Below are positions 50,770 through 60,464 of a stretch of 64,000 nucleotides of DNA, piece after piece. Source of the DNA: Sphingomonas sp. (GTDB taxonomy: Bacteria; Pseudomonadota; Alphaproteobacteria; Sphingomonadales; Sphingomonadaceae); assembly GCA_017849555.1 (NCBI GenBank), contig JAFIGU010000003.1, forward strand, positions 62,001 to 126,000, read 5' to 3'. The notes under the pieces were generated by a model. It ran no database searches. It was not told where the DNA came from and saw nothing but the letters and a program-made list of their open reading frames with translations. The position numbers were made by a program, and so were the translations under genes. How positions within the stretch are numbered: position 1 is the first letter of the stretch; each line of letters begins with the position of its first letter.

Positions 50770-51942
50770 TTATCCCTTCACCACCGGGCGAAGCGCGTCG
50801 GTCTGTTCTCCTAGCAACGGCGCGGGGCGCGCAGGCGATTTGTCCTGCGCCGCGAACCGCACCGGCGAGACCATCGTGAAATAACCGCCCTCGCTCGGAT
50901 GCTCTTCGCGCGAAAAGAAGCCGGTGGCGGCAAGGTGCGGGTCCTGCATGATATCGGCGAGATCGCGGACCGCCTGCGCGGGGATTTGCGCGGCATGGCA
51001 TCGCGCGAGCAGATCGGCGGTCGCGAAACCGGGGGTCAGCCGGGCGATCTCGCGATACATCAGCGCCATATTCTGCACTCTGGCCTTTCGCGTGGCAAAA
51101 CGCTCGTCCGCGAGGAATGCGGGATTGCCCAGTATCTCAAACGATTTGATCCAGGCATCGTCGTTGTAGAAAACGATGCTGATGAACCCGTCGGCGGTGG
51201 GGAACGGCTGCCGGTCGGGATCGAGCTGGCGGGAATAGCCGACCGGGCCATTGGGCGGATCGAAGGTCAGCCCGCCGAGATGCTCGAGCAGCATGAAATG
51301 GGTAAAGGCCTCGAACATCGGAATTTCGACCTTCTGCCCCTCGCCGGTGCGGAGCTTGTGGACGATCGCGGCGAGCACCGCATAAGCGCCGTGGAGCCCC
51401 GCCACCTTGTCGGCGATCAGCGACGGCAGATAGCGCGCACGCGGATCGCCGTCGACGCGCGGCAGCAAGGTCGCGGTGCCGGTCGCGGCCTGGATCACGT
51501 CGTCATAGGCCTGGAGATCGGCATAGGGCCCGTCCTGCCCAAAGCCGACGCAATGCGCGTAGATGATCTCGGGGTTGAGCGCCTTCACGGTCGCATAGTC
51601 GAGACCGAGCCGCTCGACGGCCTTACCGCGGACATTGAGCATGAAGACGTCGGCGTCGCGCAGCAGCTCCTTCATCGCGGCGAGATCGTCGGGGCTCTTG
51701 AGATCGAGCGTGATCGATTGCTTGCCGCGGTTGAACGCCATGAACCCCGGGCTCATCCCGGGCGTGACCGCCGCCTTCGCCGACCAGCGAAAGGCGTCGC
51801 CCGCGCCGGGCGCCTCGACCTTGATCACCTCGGCGCCGAGATCGGCGAGGATTTGCGTGCAATAAGGCCCGAAGACGACGCTCGTCAGGTCGACGATCCT
51901 GATCCCCGCCAGCATCGGCTTGCCGTCAACCGCGATTGTCAT
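50770..51942 (-). CDS. CaiB/BaiF-family CoA-transferase
   Basis: The 390-residue family III CoA-transferase moves CoA between carboxylic acids. Family marks are LAGIRIVDLTSVVFGPYCTQILADLGAEVIKVE, NRGKQSITLDLK and the catalytic-Asp region NPEIIYAHCVGFGQDGPYADLQAYDDVIQAATG (the Asp of the AYDDV stretch is the likely nucleophile). The start at 51942 is preferred to an in-frame ATG at 51996, which adds a non-family leader. It precedes the pentapeptide gene on the same strand. The substrate is unknown. Confidence 0.88.
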   Translation of the reverse strand: MTIAVDGKPMLAGIRIVDLTSVVFGPYCTQILADLGAEVIKVEAPGAGDAFRWSAKAAVTPGMSPGFMAFNRGKQSITLDLKSPDDLAAMKELLRDADVFMLNVRGKAVERLGLDYATVKALNPEIIYAHCVGFGQDGPYADLQAYDDVIQAATGTATLLPRVDGDPRARYLPSLIADKVAGLHGAYAVLAAIVHKLRTGEGQKVEIPMFEAFTHFMLLEHLGGLTFDPPNGPVGYSRQLDPDRQPFPTADGFISIVFYNDDAWIKSFEILGNPAFLADERFATRKARVQNMALMYREIARLTPGFATADLLARCHAAQIPAQAVRDLADIMQDPHLAATGFFSREEHPSEGGYFTMVSPVRFAAQDKSPARPAPLLGEQTDALRPVVKG

Positions 51943-52028
51943 GCGCCGCTCCGCTCCTGTTTCGACAAAGGGAGAGGAAACAGGCGGTTCGATCAAGCCT
52001 CAATCGTCGTTCGGGTGCGGATCGCGCA

Positions 52029-53198
52029 TCACGCGCCGGGCTTGATCCCCGCGGTCAGCACCCGGATGACATTGCCCCCCATCACCTTGCGGATGTCGTC
52101 GTCGGAAAAGCCGCGATCGATCAGCGCCTGGGTCACCGCAATCACCTGCGACGCATCGAATTGCGTCGTCACCGCGCCGTCGAAATCCGATCCCAGCCCG
52201 ACATGATCGATCCCGACCAGATCGCGGACATGCGCGATCGCCTTCGCCACGTCGGCGGGCCTGGTCGAGCAGATCGCGCCGTCCCAATAGCCGATGCCGA
52301 TCACCCCGCCGGTGCGCGCGACCCCGCGGATCTCCGCGTCGGTGAGGTTGCGGTTGACCTTGCACGTCGCCTGCACCCCGCCGTGGCTCGAGACGAGCGG
52401 GCGGCGCGCGATCGCGATCAGCTCGGCGACAGTCTCGTGGCTGGCGTGCGCGACATCGACCAGCATGCCGAGCTTTTCCATCCGCGCGACGACCTGTCGC
52501 CCCAAAGGCGTCAGCCCACCCTTCGCGATCCCGTGCATCGAACCCGAGACATCATTGTCGAAGAAATGCGCCAGCCCCGCCATACGGAAACCCGCGGCAT
52601 AGAGCCGGTCGAGATTGTCGAGCCGGCCTTCCAGATCCTGCAGCCCCTCGATCGAGAGCATTGCGCCGACCACCGGCCGACCCGCGCGGCGATCGGCGAC
52701 CAACTTGTCGAGATCGGCCGCGGTGGTGACGACGCGCATCTGCCCGTCCGACCGCGCGGCGAAGCGCTTGAGCTTCTCGGCATGATAGAGCGAGCGTTCG
52801 AGCAGCGAATTCCACGTCCGCACCGGCTGCATATCGGCGATGACGAGCGCGGTGACCTTGTCGGTATCGCCCGAATTGCCGTCGTAATTCTGGTTCCGCG
52901 GCGCCTTGGTCACCGAAGAGAAGACCTGCAACGCATAATGGCCCGCCTGAAGCCGCGGCAGATCGACCTGCCCGCGATCCGAGCGTTTGAGCAGATCGCG
53001 TTTCCACAACAGGCTGTCGGCATGCATGTCGGCGACATCGAGCGTCTTGTGCAGCGCTTCGGCGTGCGCGCTGACCTTGAGTTCGGTCGGCGCGACCTTG
53101 TTGGCCGAATTTTCGACGACGCCCGGCGCGAGCGTGAAAAATGTGATCGCACCGAACACGAGCACGGCCAATAGGATGATGCCGATCCTGCGCTTCAT
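52029..53198 (-). CDS. Membrane dipeptidase (M19 family)
   Basis: This 389-residue zinc dipeptidase has an N-terminal hydrophobic anchor (IGIILLAVLVFGAITFF) and an M19 barrel. Visible metal ligands are H59 and D61 in VADMHADSLL, E184 in LSIEGLQDL, H251 in VDVAHASHE and the H272 region SSHGG, and GSDFDG closes the site. Homologues cleave dipeptides, often with a D-residue at the C-terminal position. The start at 53198 has GGAGAGG upstream. The serine hydrolase upstream on the same strand may release its substrates. Confidence 0.9.
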   Translation of the reverse strand: MKRRIGIILLAVLVFGAITFFTLAPGVVENSANKVAPTELKVSAHAEALHKTLDVADMHADSLLWKRDLLKRSDRGQVDLPRLQAGHYALQVFSSVTKAPRNQNYDGNSGDTDKVTALVIADMQPVRTWNSLLERSLYHAEKLKRFAARSDGQMRVVTTAADLDKLVADRRAGRPVVGAMLSIEGLQDLEGRLDNLDRLYAAGFRMAGLAHFFDNDVSGSMHGIAKGGLTPLGRQVVARMEKLGMLVDVAHASHETVAELIAIARRPLVSSHGGVQATCKVNRNLTDAEIRGVARTGGVIGIGYWDGAICSTRPADVAKAIAHVRDLVGIDHVGLGSDFDGAVTTQFDASQVIAVTQALIDRGFSDDDIRKVMGGNVIRVLTAGIKPGA

Positions 53199-53328
53199 TG
53201 TCGCCTCTCCGATGGTCTTGCCGGTCTTTGCTCGCCGGCCGTCGATATCGATTGGATTCCTCATTCCACAGAAGGAGTCCATATCGACAGCCGCATGGGC
53301 CACCCTATCTCAACGTCCGAGCGCTCCG

Positions 53329-55026
53329 TCAGCTCAGCCGCGGCAGCGGCATGCCACAGAAAGAGACCTGATAAGGCGCGCCGTTGACGACCTTGTCGAA
53401 CCACAGCCGGGTCACCCCGCCGACGTCCTTCTTCGGCGACCAGAAGCCCCCCGGCCGGCGGACCAGTTCGCCCACGCCTTCGAGGTGGAGCGCCTTGCCG
53501 CGCGCCAGCAGCGTGACCCGCTCCGCCGTATTGCCCGTGGTATAGACCCCCGCGAGCGGCTTGAGCGCCGGATCGGCGGCGGGCTGCTCGGGCGCACTGG
53601 TCCGCGCGAACCATTGCTCGCCCCACCACAGACCGGTGGCGCGATCGCCCTTCACCTCGAACGTCAGCAAATGCCGGTCGAACAACGGATGATCGGTCGC
53701 CAGTTCGTTCTCGCCCGACAGTTCGACGCGTCCCTCGGACCCGCCGGCGACCAGCCGCACCCCGCCCGGCACCGCCTTCAGCTCGAACGAGCGACCCTCG
53801 GGGCCGAACCAGCGGCCGAGCAGCGGCGCGGGCTTGTCGACCTTGCGATAGGCGAGCGGATCCGGCGCGGCGGGAAGCGGCTTGCCGTCGCGCACCGCGC
53901 GGAGCAATTCGATCGCATAAGCGGTGGTCTTGCGCGGGCGATACGGCCCGACGCGACCGTTGACGCTGGCGAAACAGCCCACCCCGGCGACCGGATCGAC
54001 GTGGAACGAGGAGGTGAACAATTCCATCCCGCCGGTGTGGTGGAGCACCGGTTTGCCGTCGATCTTCACCTTGGCGAAGCCGCTTGCATAACGCGCGCCG
54101 GGGCCGAATTCGTCGAGCTCCATATCGTTCGCGAGCAGCGCCTTGGCGTGCGCATCCGACATGATCGGTGCGCCCGTCCCGCGCCCGAGCGCGAGCACGT
54201 AACGCAGATAGCCGAGCATCGCATCGCTCGAAGCGGCGACCGCCCCCGAGGCGAAATCGCCCTCGGCGAGCAGCCCCGATACCATCGGCGATTGCGTCAT
54301 CACCGGGCGATCCTCGATCATCGGGACATAGCCGGTGGCGTAACGCTTGCGATCGGCGGCGAGCAGATGTGCGGTCGCGTCGGTCATCCCCAGCGGGACG
54401 AGCACCCGCTCGCGGATCACCTCCGGATGCGGCCGCCCGGTGATGCGGGTGATGATCAGCCCGAGCAGCAGATAGCCGATGTTGCTGTACGACGCGTGCG
54501 ATCCCGGCGCGAAACCGTTCCACAACCGGCCGTCGGGCGAAACCGGGAAGAGCGGGGCGTCATGCGCGAAGCCGGCGGCGTGGTTGAGCAATTGCTGGGT
54601 CGTGATCGGCGCGTCCGGCAGCGGCACGCCGTCCAGATAATGCGAGATCGGCAGATTGAGGTCGAGCCGGCCTTCGTCGGCCAGCGCGTGGATGCACAAA
54701 GCGGAGATCGATTTGCTGATCGACCCGATCTCGAACAGATGATCGGCGCGCACCGGCACCTTGTTTTCGACATCGGCCCAGCCGAGCGCGATCGTCGCGG
54801 CGAACCCGTCGGCGTCGACGATGCCGATCGTCATCCCCGGTTGTCCGACCGCGGCGAGTTCGGCGGCGGCATAGTCGCGCAATTTATCGAGCGCCGCGGC
54901 ATAATCCCGGCCCTTCGACTTTATCACGAGCGTGGCGGGGGTCGCCGCGCGGGCGATCCCCGGCAGCGCGCTTGCCATCATGCCGGCAACGCCCAGTCCC
55001 AGCGCTTCTCGCCTGCTGCTGATCAT
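53329..55026 (-). CDS. Tat-exported serine hydrolase (beta-lactamase/D-aminopeptidase fold)
   Basis: The 565-residue protein begins with a Tat-type signal (SSRREALGLGVAGMMASALPG), so it is exported folded to the periplasm. The penicillin-binding fold has S102-I-S-K105, Y180-S-N182 and HHTGG, the three class C-type motifs. About 200 residues of beta-rich C-terminal domain follow, as in D-aminopeptidase or esterase relatives. The start at 55026 is chosen because it begins the signal; 55086 adds a leader without recognisable features. It may supply small peptides to the M19 dipeptidase 130 bases downstream. Confidence 0.85.
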   Translation of the reverse strand: MISSRREALGLGVAGMMASALPGIARAATPATLVIKSKGRDYAAALDKLRDYAAAELAAVGQPGMTIGIVDADGFAATIALGWADVENKVPVRADHLFEIGSISKSISALCIHALADEGRLDLNLPISHYLDGVPLPDAPITTQQLLNHAAGFAHDAPLFPVSPDGRLWNGFAPGSHASYSNIGYLLLGLIITRITGRPHPEVIRERVLVPLGMTDATAHLLAADRKRYATGYVPMIEDRPVMTQSPMVSGLLAEGDFASGAVAASSDAMLGYLRYVLALGRGTGAPIMSDAHAKALLANDMELDEFGPGARYASGFAKVKIDGKPVLHHTGGMELFTSSFHVDPVAGVGCFASVNGRVGPYRPRKTTAYAIELLRAVRDGKPLPAAPDPLAYRKVDKPAPLLGRWFGPEGRSFELKAVPGGVRLVAGGSEGRVELSGENELATDHPLFDRHLLTFEVKGDRATGLWWGEQWFARTSAPEQPAADPALKPLAGVYTTGNTAERVTLLARGKALHLEGVGELVRRPGGFWSPKKDVGGVTRLWFDKVVNGAPYQVSFCGMPLPRLS

Positions 55027-55394
55027 CGATTCCCTTTCGATATTGGTCACTTGGCTTCCACCCCCGGCGCGGGCCGGGATGGGCATTCAGACAGGATGCT
55101 CCGGCTTACGGCGGTCTTCATGACGCCGAGCGGCGCGGCTTCCGCCTACGACGTGCTGGCGCCGCAGCGGATTTTTCCGCAAATCTGGCGTGCCAAGACT
55201 CCGCGACTCCGCCAAACGGCGCGCGCATCGACCCTTCGCCCGAATTCGGGCACACCCCCTTCCCCTGCGTTCATCCCGACACCTGCTCCCCGTTTCGGCG
55301 GTGGATGCGCGGGTCAGAAACTGCCGCTCGATTATCTTATCGGATAATATTCTCTTATTGGAGAAAGGTCAACGCGCCCGCCGCGATCACTTCC
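55027..55394. other. Intergenic region with no recognised gene
   Basis: This 368-base stretch between the serine hydrolase start and the LysE stop should hold the hydrolase promoter. The open frames crossing it are shadows. The only structure seen is the AT-rich element at 55331-55350, matching another upstream of the porin-like gene. Confidence 0.4.
55331..55350. promoter_or_regulatory. ATTATC...GATAAT element, copy 2
   Basis: ATTATCTTATCGGATAATAT has the perfect arms ATTATC and GATAAT around a 6-base spacer, and agrees with the element at 27023-27042 at 17 of 20 positions. Its orientation is opposite to a classical Fur box. Its function is unknown. Confidence 0.35.
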
Positions 55395-56018
55395 TCAACG
55401 CGCGGACGAGATCGCGAGCTTGATGCCGAAGGCGATGAAGATCCCGCCGGTCAGCCGATCGAGCCGGCGGATCGCGCTCGGCCGGCGCAGCAGCCGCCCG
55501 AGCGGCATCGCCGCCGCGATGAGCGCCGCAAACCAGATAAGCGAGAGCAGCACGTGGACGCAGGCGAGGAAGAAGGAATAACGCGCGACATCGATATGCG
55601 CCGGCACGAACTGGGGCAGGAAGGTTACGTAGAACACCCCGATCTTGGGGTTGAGCAAATTGGTCAGCAGCCCCCGGGCGAAGGCGTCCCCGCCGGCGGG
55701 CGGGGTAGCCTGCCCCGGATCCAACGCGGTCCGCGGCGCGATCAGCAGCTTCGCGCCTAGCCAGCACAGATAGGCCGCGCCGATGATCTTGACGATCGTA
55801 TAGGCCAGTTCCGACGCCTTGAGCAGCGCGCCGAGCCCCAGCGACACCGCCCCGCCCCAGATCAGGCACCCGACGGTGATCCCCAGCCCGGCGAGGATCG
55901 CCGGGCGGCGGCCGTCGACCGTCGCGGTGCGGAGCACCATCGCGGTATCGACGCCCGGCGTGACCGTCAGGATCGACGCTGCGGCGAGAAACGCGAGAAA
56001 CAAAGGAAGATCGGCCAC
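55395..56018 (-). CDS. LysE-family amino-acid exporter
   Basis: The 207-residue LysE/RhtB-type translocator has five to six hydrophobic segments, the N-terminal ILTVTPGVDTAMVL of the family, and LLTNLLNPKIGVFYVTFLPQF in the middle. It exports amino acids or related metabolites. The start is a GTG at 56018, giving the usual short N terminus; a GTG at 56054 is possible, and neither has a strong ribosome site. It lies between the hydrolase and aminotransferase genes. Confidence 0.82.
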   Translation of the reverse strand: MADLPLFLAFLAAASILTVTPGVDTAMVLRTATVDGRRPAILAGLGITVGCLIWGGAVSLGLGALLKASELAYTIVKIIGAAYLCWLGAKLLIAPRTALDPGQATPPAGGDAFARGLLTNLLNPKIGVFYVTFLPQFVPAHIDVARYSFFLACVHVLLSLIWFAALIAAAMPLGRLLRRPSAIRRLDRLTGGIFIAFGIKLAISSAR

Positions 56019-56077
56019 GGCCGGCGTGTAGCATGTCCCGACGAGGACGCCCACGCTTTCGCGGCACGGTTAGGTCG

Positions 56078-57355
56078 TTACCGCCGCAGCGTTCGCAATG
56101 CCGCGACCAGCCGCTCGACGTCGTCGCTGCTGGTGAAGACCACCGGCGTCACGCGGACGCAGGCACCGCGCGCGGGGCCGTCGCGTTCGACGGTGAAGAT
56201 GCCGAAGCGATCGAGCAATTGCTTCGCCAGCGCGCGATTGTCGGCCATGCTGGTCATCCCCTTCAGCCGGAACGAGGTGAGCGCCGAGGTCAGCCGCGGA
56301 TCGCTCGGCGTCAGCACCTCGATCCCCGGCATGTCCCGCGCCTGTTCGGCCCACAGGTTGCGCAGATGACGCAGCCGCGCCTCCTTGGCGCGGACGCCGA
56401 TGCGGTGGTGGAAATCGAGTGCGTCGCCCACTGTCAGCAGCGCGGCGATATCGGTCGTCCCGGTGTGGATGCGCTGCTGGATCGTGTCGCGCGCCCCCGG
56501 ATCCTCGCCGATGCTCAGGTCGATCGCGTCGAGCCGGTCGCGCTTGATGTAGAACAGCCCGACGCCGAGGGGGGCGCCGATCCATTTCTGGCAGGTGTAG
56601 CCGATAAAGTCGGCACCGAGATCGCCGACCTTGAAATCGAGCTGCCCGAAGGCGTGCGCCGAATCGACGATGACATCGACCCCGCGTGCCCGTGCCATCG
56701 CGACGATCTCGCGTACCGGCACCACCAGCCCGGTGCGGTGGCTGACATGGGTGAGCAGCATCAGCCGCACCCTAGGGTGCGCCTTCAGCGCCGCCTCATA
56801 GCTGTCGATGATAGCCTGATAGGTCGCCGGTTCGGGAAGCGCGATCGTCACCACCTCAAGCCCGCGCCGCCGTGCCACCGAGCGGAACCCGGCCTGCATG
56901 CTGTCGTAATCGAGATCGGCGTAGAGCAACTGATCGCCCGCACGCAGCCGGTTGTAACCGCCGATCAGTCCGAGCAGCGCCTCGGTCGCGCCGCGGGTGA
57001 AGGCGATCTCGTCGGGCGCGGCGCCGATCTCCGCCGCAACGCGATCGCGCAGCGCGATCGCATCCGCCCCGAAACCACGCCGCGAGTAGAAGGATGTCTC
57101 GGTATTCACTCGCGCGAGGTGCCGCTGATAGGCGGCGAGCACCGGGCGCGCCATCGCCCCCCAATTGCCGTTCTCGAGCTGGACGATGCCCTTGGGCAGA
57201 TCATATTGCGCGGCGATCGTTCGCCAATAAGCTTCGTCGGTCGGCATCGCCCCACCCGCAAGAGAATCCCCGGCCAGCGCGCGGACCGGTGCGGCGAGCG
57301 TAGCCGCCGCGACGCCCGCGCCCAAGAGTTCGCGGCGGGTGGAGCCGTTGGTCAT
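56078..57355 (-). CDS. Tat-signal class V aminotransferase (isopenicillin-N-epimerase-like)
   Basis: The 425-residue PLP enzyme has an N-terminal twin-arginine signal (STRRELLGAGVAAATLAAPVRALA), then the class V fold: FTRGATEALLGL, VDSAHAFGQLDF and the PLP-binding Lys in YTCQKWIGAPLG. Similar proteins are annotated as isopenicillin N epimerases, cysteine desulfurase-like lyases or hydrolases. An exported PLP enzyme is unusual, since the cofactor must be inserted before transport. The start at 57355 is 15 bases after the TBDT stop, so the two are probably one transcript. Confidence 0.87.
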   Translation of the reverse strand: MTNGSTRRELLGAGVAAATLAAPVRALAGDSLAGGAMPTDEAYWRTIAAQYDLPKGIVQLENGNWGAMARPVLAAYQRHLARVNTETSFYSRRGFGADAIALRDRVAAEIGAAPDEIAFTRGATEALLGLIGGYNRLRAGDQLLYADLDYDSMQAGFRSVARRRGLEVVTIALPEPATYQAIIDSYEAALKAHPRVRLMLLTHVSHRTGLVVPVREIVAMARARGVDVIVDSAHAFGQLDFKVGDLGADFIGYTCQKWIGAPLGVGLFYIKRDRLDAIDLSIGEDPGARDTIQQRIHTGTTDIAALLTVGDALDFHHRIGVRAKEARLRHLRNLWAEQARDMPGIEVLTPSDPRLTSALTSFRLKGMTSMADNRALAKQLLDRFGIFTVERDGPARGACVRVTPVVFTSSDDVERLVAALRTLRR

Positions 57356-57369
57356 TATCGCCGCCCCTC

Positions 57370-59823
57370 TCAATAACGCCATTCGAGGCGGAGATAATAA
57401 TTGCCGCCATTGGTGTCATAGGGCGAGTTGCGCGAATAGACGAGGCCGCGGCTGGCCTGGAACAACGCCTTGTCGGGATAGGTGTTGAACAGATTTTCCG
57501 CGCCGACCCGCACGTTGACCTGTTTAGTCACCTGATAGCCGATCGACGCGTCGAAGAAGGCGATCCCGCCGAACTTCTGGAAGATATCGCCGGTCGCGTT
57601 GCCGCTCGAATCGGTCCACGAACCATAATAGCGCCCGCGCGCCGTCAACGTGACATCGCCGATGTCATAGGTGATCGTCGCGCTGGCATTGTGCTTGGGC
57701 AGCCCCTTTTCGAAGATCGTGCGCTGCATCAGGTTGTTCGCCGCGGTGAGCGAGCCCGAGGTCACCTTGGTATCGGTATAGGAATAGGATGCGGTGGCGT
57801 TGATCCGCCCGCCGCCGAGCGCGTGATTATAGGATACCACCACGTCGACGCCGCGCGTGCGCGTATCGAAATCGTTGGTGAAGAAGTTGATGTTGGTGAA
57901 ATCATTGGCCCCCGCGACGCCGAGCGCGACGAGCTGCTGGCGGATCGCCGGGGTGACGACGAAGGTCGGCGACAGGCTGAAGCGCTTGGTCACCTTGATC
58001 TGATAGAGATCGAGCGACCCGCTCAGCCCGTTCGCGGTGCGCCACACCAGCCCGGCGGTGGCGGTCTTCGATTCCTCCGGCTCGAGCGGCTTGGCGCCGA
58101 AGAACGCCGCGACCGGATTGAGCGGCGAGAGCCGCCCGGTGGTGAAGAGCTGGAGCGTCCTGGTATCGAGCCCCTGGCTGATGCTGGTCGAGTTGAGCTG
58201 GCCGGGGCTCGGCGCCTTGAACCCGGTCGAATAGGCGCCGCGGATCGCAATCCCCGGCGCCAGCTCATAGCGCGTCGAGAACTTGTAATTGAAGGTATTG
58301 CCGAACGTATCGTAATTTTCGTCGCGCAGCGCGGCTTCGACCGTCCAGGCGCTGGTCAGCGGCACCTGCACGTCGAGATAGCCGGCATAATCGGTCTGGC
58401 TCCACGATCCCGCCTGCGTCGGCCCGAAGCCGGGGAAGCCGTTCGACTGCGCGGCCAGCCCGGCGGCGGCGCCCGGCCCGACCATATAGGAGGCCGGATC
58501 GCCCGCGACGATCTTATAGGTTTCCACCCGGCGCTCGGCGCCGAACGCGATATTCACCGGTTGCGGCAGCCCGGCGACGTCGAGCCGATAGACCGCGTCG
58601 GCGTTGAGGTTGAATTCGCGCTGGATCTGATGCCCGAGGTTGAAGTTGAACGGGCTTGCCGGCCCCAGCGAGGCGTTGATCGAATTGTTGAGGATGAACT
58701 GCGTGTCGTTGACGCCGTAAGACCCGCTGACATCCCAGGTGAAATTGGACGATCCCTTGCCGCGCAGCCCGGCTACCGCCTGCCCGTCGTTGGCGCGGAT
58801 GCCCTCGCGCGGCGCGAACCCCGCCGGATAGATTTTGCGCAGATCGAAACCGGGGAAGAACGGCGCGCCGGGCTTGCCGAAGATATTGTCGTTCACCCCC
58901 GGGGTCGGGTTGCGCCAGTTGATGTCATTGGCGCCGCGCGTGCGGGCATAAGTGCCGAAGGCGTAGAGTTCGAGCGCGTCGCCGATCGGGGTCGCGGCAT
59001 CGACCGCGAATTTGAGCGCCTTGAATTCCGGGTTGCCCCAATGCTGCACCGGATTGGGCACCGCGATCTGCGGATTGGCGGCCTGGAAGGCGATCGCGTC
59101 GGGGCGCTGCGCGGTGCGCGAGGTGGCGTCGGAATCGCTATATTCGCCAGTGACGACGACATGCCCGCCGCCGTTGAGCGCGAAGCCCGCGCGCCCGCCG
59201 AGCTGCCATTGCCGGCCGTCGCCGCGATAATATTGCGAGCCCTGGCCGTAGACCGAGAAACCCGGCTTGTCGTCGAGGATGATATTGATCACCCCGGCGA
59301 TCGCATCCGAGCCATATTGCGCCGACGCGCCGTCGCGCAGCACCTCGACATGGCTGATGTCATAGGACGGGATCTGCGCGAGATCCGCCGCCTGCGCGCC
59401 GCCCGCGCCGCCGTTGAGAAAGGCCGAGCGGTGGAAGCGCTTGCCGTTGACCATCACCAGCGTCATGTCCGGCGACAGCCCGTCGAGCGATGCGGGACGG
59501 ACGAACTGCGGGCCGTCCGACGACGGCAGACGCTTGACGGTGAAGGTCGGGACGAGCTGCGCGAGCTTGGTGTCGAGGCTGCTCGACACGGTCGACTGGA
59601 TCGTCTTGGCGGAGAAGACATCGACCGGCGACAGCGCGGAAAACTGGGTTTGCGCCTGCGACCGCGTACCCGTCACGATGACGGTATCCGCGCTGTCGGC
59701 GGTCTCCGCCGCCGGGGCGGCCCCGCCGTCTTCGGGAAGCGCGCGCGTCTCCGCAGCCGCCGGCACCGCCAGCGAAGAAACCAATAGCAACGCATTGAAC
59801 CGCGCGCAGAACGACGCCTTCAT
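57370..59823 (-). CDS. TonB-dependent receptor linked to the aminotransferase
   Basis: The 817-residue receptor has a signal peptide (ALLLVSSLAVPAAA), a TonB-box region (DTVIVTGTRSQAQTQFS), plug motifs (VMVNGKRFHRSAF, HVEVLRDGASAQYGSDAIAGVINII) and a C-terminal LRLEWRY ending in an aromatic residue. It is followed by the exported aminotransferase, so the imported compound is likely an amino acid, peptide or amine derivative processed in the periplasm. The ligand itself is unknown. Confidence 0.92.
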   Translation of the reverse strand: MKASFCARFNALLLVSSLAVPAAAETRALPEDGGAAPAAETADSADTVIVTGTRSQAQTQFSALSPVDVFSAKTIQSTVSSSLDTKLAQLVPTFTVKRLPSSDGPQFVRPASLDGLSPDMTLVMVNGKRFHRSAFLNGGAGGAQAADLAQIPSYDISHVEVLRDGASAQYGSDAIAGVINIILDDKPGFSVYGQGSQYYRGDGRQWQLGGRAGFALNGGGHVVVTGEYSDSDATSRTAQRPDAIAFQAANPQIAVPNPVQHWGNPEFKALKFAVDAATPIGDALELYAFGTYARTRGANDINWRNPTPGVNDNIFGKPGAPFFPGFDLRKIYPAGFAPREGIRANDGQAVAGLRGKGSSNFTWDVSGSYGVNDTQFILNNSINASLGPASPFNFNLGHQIQREFNLNADAVYRLDVAGLPQPVNIAFGAERRVETYKIVAGDPASYMVGPGAAAGLAAQSNGFPGFGPTQAGSWSQTDYAGYLDVQVPLTSAWTVEAALRDENYDTFGNTFNYKFSTRYELAPGIAIRGAYSTGFKAPSPGQLNSTSISQGLDTRTLQLFTTGRLSPLNPVAAFFGAKPLEPEESKTATAGLVWRTANGLSGSLDLYQIKVTKRFSLSPTFVVTPAIRQQLVALGVAGANDFTNINFFTNDFDTRTRGVDVVVSYNHALGGGRINATASYSYTDTKVTSGSLTAANNLMQRTIFEKGLPKHNASATITYDIGDVTLTARGRYYGSWTDSSGNATGDIFQKFGGIAFFDASIGYQVTKQVNVRVGAENLFNTYPDKALFQASRGLVYSRNSPYDTNGGNYYLRLEWRY

Positions 59824-59939
59824 ATCCCCGTGTCCCTCCCGGATGGTGAGCGCGGAGCTATGGCGAGGCTCAATGACGGTAAGGCTACGCCTCTGTTAAG
59901 GAAAAGAGAAAAGCCGGGCAGGCCGACGAAGCCGCACGC

Positions 59940-60377
59940 TCAGTGATGATGCGCCGTTGCGCAGCGCACGTCGAAATCGCGCGCCAGTTCGGCGAGGCTC
60001 ACCGCACCCAGCCGCTCGATCAGCAGCGCCTCGGCCTGATGCAAGGCATCCTCCAGCGCATCGTTGACGACCTTCTCCACCGCGCAACCCGGATTGGGAT
60101 TTTCGTTGCCGATCGCAAAGATGCGCGGGCCGCCCACCGCGCGATGGACATCGAGCAACGACACTTTCGTGAGGTCCGCAGCGATCGCCCAACCCCCGCC
60201 ATGCCCTTTTTCCGACCGCACATAACCGGCCTCGCGCAGCCCGGCCATCGTGCGGCGGACCACGACGGCGTTGGTGCCGAGCATCCGCGCGATCGCATCC
60301 GACGTCAGCGGAGCTTCGTGTCGCGCCATATGGAGTAGCACGTGGAGCATGCGGGAAAGGCGGCTGTCGTTACGCAC
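59940..60377 (-). CDS. Rrf2-family transcriptional regulator
   Basis: This 145-residue regulator has a winged helix (RLSRMLHVLLHMARHEAPLTSDAIARML, then VVVRRTMAGLREAGYVRSEKGHGGGW, the G-rich wing of the Rrf2 family). Only one Cys near the effector zone (NPNPGCAVEK) is visible, unlike the three Cys of iron-sulfur members such as IscR, so it more resembles YwnA-type regulators. The start is a GTG. It is divergent from the methyltransferase gene (87-base gap) and probably controls it. Confidence 0.82.
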   Translation of the reverse strand: MRNDSRLSRMLHVLLHMARHEAPLTSDAIARMLGTNAVVVRRTMAGLREAGYVRSEKGHGGGWAIAADLTKVSLLDVHRAVGGPRIFAIGNENPNPGCAVEKVVNDALEDALHQAEALLIERLGAVSLAELARDFDVRCATAHHH

Positions 60378-60464
60378 CTCGCGATCCTCTTCGTCGCGGC
60401 CGGGATTGGCAAGTCGGGTCGATCACGATACTTTTAATGTTACGTGATTCGTGGAGTGCCGACA

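Noticed and set aside
57691..59787. 698-residue open frame opposite the TBDT at 57370
   Set aside because: Repeated RR/RG-rich composition and no domains; antisense shadow.
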